Positions 55,301 through 64,000 of a DNA stretch of 64,000 nt are shown piece by piece; the first letter of the stretch is position 1; each line of letters begins with the position of its first letter. This stretch comes from Taeniopygia guttata (taxonomy: Eukaryota; Chordata; Aves; Passeriformes; Estrildidae), in NCBI RefSeq assembly GCF_048771995.1, contig NC_133027.1:105309501-105373500 (forward strand), in the 5' to 3' direction. Made by a program: the position numbers and the translations under genes. Below the pieces are notes generated by a model. That model did no database searches. It saw only the letters and a list, made by a program, of their open reading frames with translations, and was not told the DNA's origin.

Positions 55301-56999
55301 CACATTATGCTATGCCCTAAAACCTTACAATGAAAAGCATGTGTTGCTGTATAAATCCCAATTCTGTTTAAAATTTCTTATAATTTTAAAAAGTAAAACG
55401 ACACTATCATATAAAGTATTTAAACAGCAATAAGTAGTCTTCCTGAAACTCAGAGAACGTGTGCATTCAACTATCATAAAAACAACGTCAGGTACTAATC
55501 TGTAATCTCTACGCTATGGTGGTATGCTGAAACAACATCTCCAAACTGACAGAAATCACACTGTATGTGTGTGATCACACAAAATCACACAAAGTATGAA
55601 CATTTCTTCTAAGCAAATTTAATTCTATAATGCTGAAGGTTTTCCTCTTCCTGCTACTATTTTCCTGGAAAAATGAGTGAAGCTGAGGGAAAAAGGAAAG
55701 TAATAAAAACATGTGTTAAAATTAATCACAACATTTCACAGTTGCATGAACAAAGCTGTGCTCTTTTTATCCTAAAGAAATATCTTTGCAAGCATCTGAA
55801 CTAAGTATTTTTCTCTGCAGCTTGGGAGCTGTGGAAGGAAAATTCTCTTCTTGAAGACAAAAAAGACTGGAGAATCAAATCCTGTTCCCTCTGCAGTGAG
55901 GGTAAATATTGCCAGTTACTAGAGGCATGGGTAGTGAGAGGGGCACGATTTTCTCCTTAGACCATCTGAAAAACAGTTTCCTTCAGCCCTATCATTTAAT
56001 TTTAAAGTGGAATTTGTTTTATCCTGCAGACTAATAAGTACCCTAGGAGCTTGATTGGTTGGTGCTTAATGAAATTGCTTCTGCTGACATTAGATACATT
56101 AGGATACTGATTAAAACACTTAATGATCCCTCTTGATTTTAAATTGCTAGCTTAGATTTGTGAGATGCCATCAAAGTATCTTTTTCCTTCCTTTCCTCCA
56201 TTCTAATCCTGCTTCTCCTTGCCCTTTTTCTGTTCATGATCCTTAAAGGTTGCGGCTCATTGGCAACAACTCAGTCACAAACCAAACATTAACACCATGC
56301 TGAACACTGCATTGTTTAAAATGTGCCAAACCTCTCAATAAACACTGAAACACAGTCATCCCTAAAATACAATTTCCTGTTTCAAAGCTCAAACTATTCT
56401 TACATGTGGCAACACTGAGAACTATTAATATGAAGAGAAAGCCAAACTTAAAGTAAACTTTAACTTTGTAAAATATTTGCTGAGGAAAGATAATTTTGTA
56501 AACGTAAAAACAAGTATAAAAGCATTACTTTTCAGCTTGAATGTGGAAGACAGTAATACATTGCCAGAAAATGGTGTTGGAATGGGATTCCTATGAAAAC
56601 AAAGCTGTTTTTCATGCTCTTAAGACAAAATTGCATACCATATCACCTTCCAGTGGGAAGTGTGTATGTATTATGGCCATAATGACAGCCTATACTCAAA
56701 TATTGTTAAACACTATAAATACCAGGCTTGGAAACTTTGCCTGAAAAGAGGGAGGCCATAATAGCTGTAAAAAGTTCCATTTTCCTCAACAAATCTTATC
56801 AAGGCTGAGATGAAATTATACCTACAAAACAAAATTTACCTATATACTAAAACCTGCTGTGTCAGAAGCTTTCACAAAAAAAAGTGAGCGTACTGAATTT
56901 TATGCTTAATACAAACCTTAAGACCACAGAAAATAAAAAAGTAGAAGTTTTTGTACATTTTAGCACCATTATGAAGTTAGACTCGAATGCCGGTTCTGT

Positions 57000-57059
57000 C
57001 ACTGCGGCGCTGTACCTTGCAGCTGCTGGAGCTTGTGTGAGGCTCGTTGACTTCAGCCA
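57000..57059 (-). other. GPATCH2: Possible displaced remnant of the ancestral GPATCH2 C-terminal tail
   Basis: Minus-strand translation from 57059 reads WLKSTSLTQAPAAARYSA. The mammalian tail that follows the G-patch is, from memory, of the form F-P-L-P-KSTS followed by Thr/Pro/Ala residues and ending KSA. The shared KSTS, the same Ser/Thr/Pro/Ala character and the final SA suggest the tail coding sequence survives here. It lies about 115 bp downstream of the G-patch frame and is cut off by a stop. It may now be 3' UTR, or a separate alternative terminal exon: TTTTTCTTCTCTCAAAG just upstream resembles an acceptor. There is no stop at the expected place, so if it was coding it has decayed or changed frame. 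The resemblance is short and could be chance. Confidence 0.4.
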
Positions 57060-57120
57060 TCTTTGAGAGAAGAAAAACTGGACTTGCCAATCACAACAAA
57101 TAATGTTTGCCATTTTCAGT

Positions 57121-57143
57121 TTTTGCTTTTTTTTTTTCTTTTT
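57121..57143 (-). repeat. A-rich run shortly after the poly(A) signal
   Basis: On the minus strand, five A, one G and eleven A follow the AATAAA by about 15 nt, then GC and more A. This arrangement is what the end of a retroposed poly(A)-tailed transcript looks like, but a simple A-rich 3' UTR would look the same. Confidence 0.6.
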
Positions 57144-57158
57144 CAATTAATTTTGAGC

Positions 57159-57164
57159 TTTATT
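57159..57164 (-). terminator. GPATCH2: Polyadenylation signal AATAAA just after the GPATCH2 stop
   Basis: AATAAA on the minus strand begins 10 nt past the TGA stop (57175-57177). A GT-rich stretch that could act as a downstream element (TTTGTTGTGATTG) lies near 57089-57102. Use of this signal would give a 3' UTR of only about 40 nt, which is unusually short. The real transcript may read through to signals farther left, so the site is a candidate only. Confidence 0.45.
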
Positions 57165-57174
57165 TTTGTCTCTA

Positions 57175-64000
<6,826 letters not shown>

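Overview
The window looks like bird nuclear DNA, most likely from a passerine. It is AT-rich and intron/intergenic-like, carries two truncated CR1 LINE tails, and has two solo retroviral LTRs with intact 6-bp target duplications. A few very old amniote repeats (a MIR-type SINE and palindromic repeat fragments) also survive. There are no bacterial or viral gene arrays, no tRNA or rRNA genes and no CRISPR. Most long open frames are short, overlap on both strands and resemble no family I recognise.

The only gene I can support is GPATCH2, on the minus strand near the right end. Positions 57175-57344 are its last coding exon. It has a polypyrimidine tract and AG acceptor at 57345-57346, encodes essentially the whole G-patch domain, and stops right after it. 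A polyadenylation signal lies about 10 nt past the stop. Everything to the right (57345-64000) is then the last intron, and no further exon was found there. The frame ends about 17 residues earlier than the mammalian protein as I remember it. A stretch resembling that missing tail lies about 115 bp downstream, behind a stop codon, a poly(A) signal and an A-rich run.

Left of the gene, about 1-56900 is a gene desert. In human, GPATCH2's 3' side faces the 5' end of ESRRG on the same strand, so this is probably the ESRRG-GPATCH2 intergenic interval (inference from human gene order). Layout: CR1 tail (minus) 2656-2911; solo LTR (minus) 5155-5860; MIR-like SINE 10435-10600; palindromic old repeats near 12.6, 15.9, 17.8 and 30.0 kb; solo LTR (plus) 26989-27606; CR1 tail (plus) 34024-34393; one unassigned 145-codon frame at 49357-49794. 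CpG-retaining, motif-rich islands near 7.2-7.5, 11.2-11.5, 33.2-33.4 and 38.1-38.2 kb are the best candidates for conserved regulatory elements, but conservation cannot be judged from one sequence.

I looked for a previously undescribed system and did not find a convincing one. The most interesting lead is the altered 3' end of GPATCH2. The CpG-rich perfect palindrome at 11415-11431 and the inverted repeat at 33269-33314 come next.
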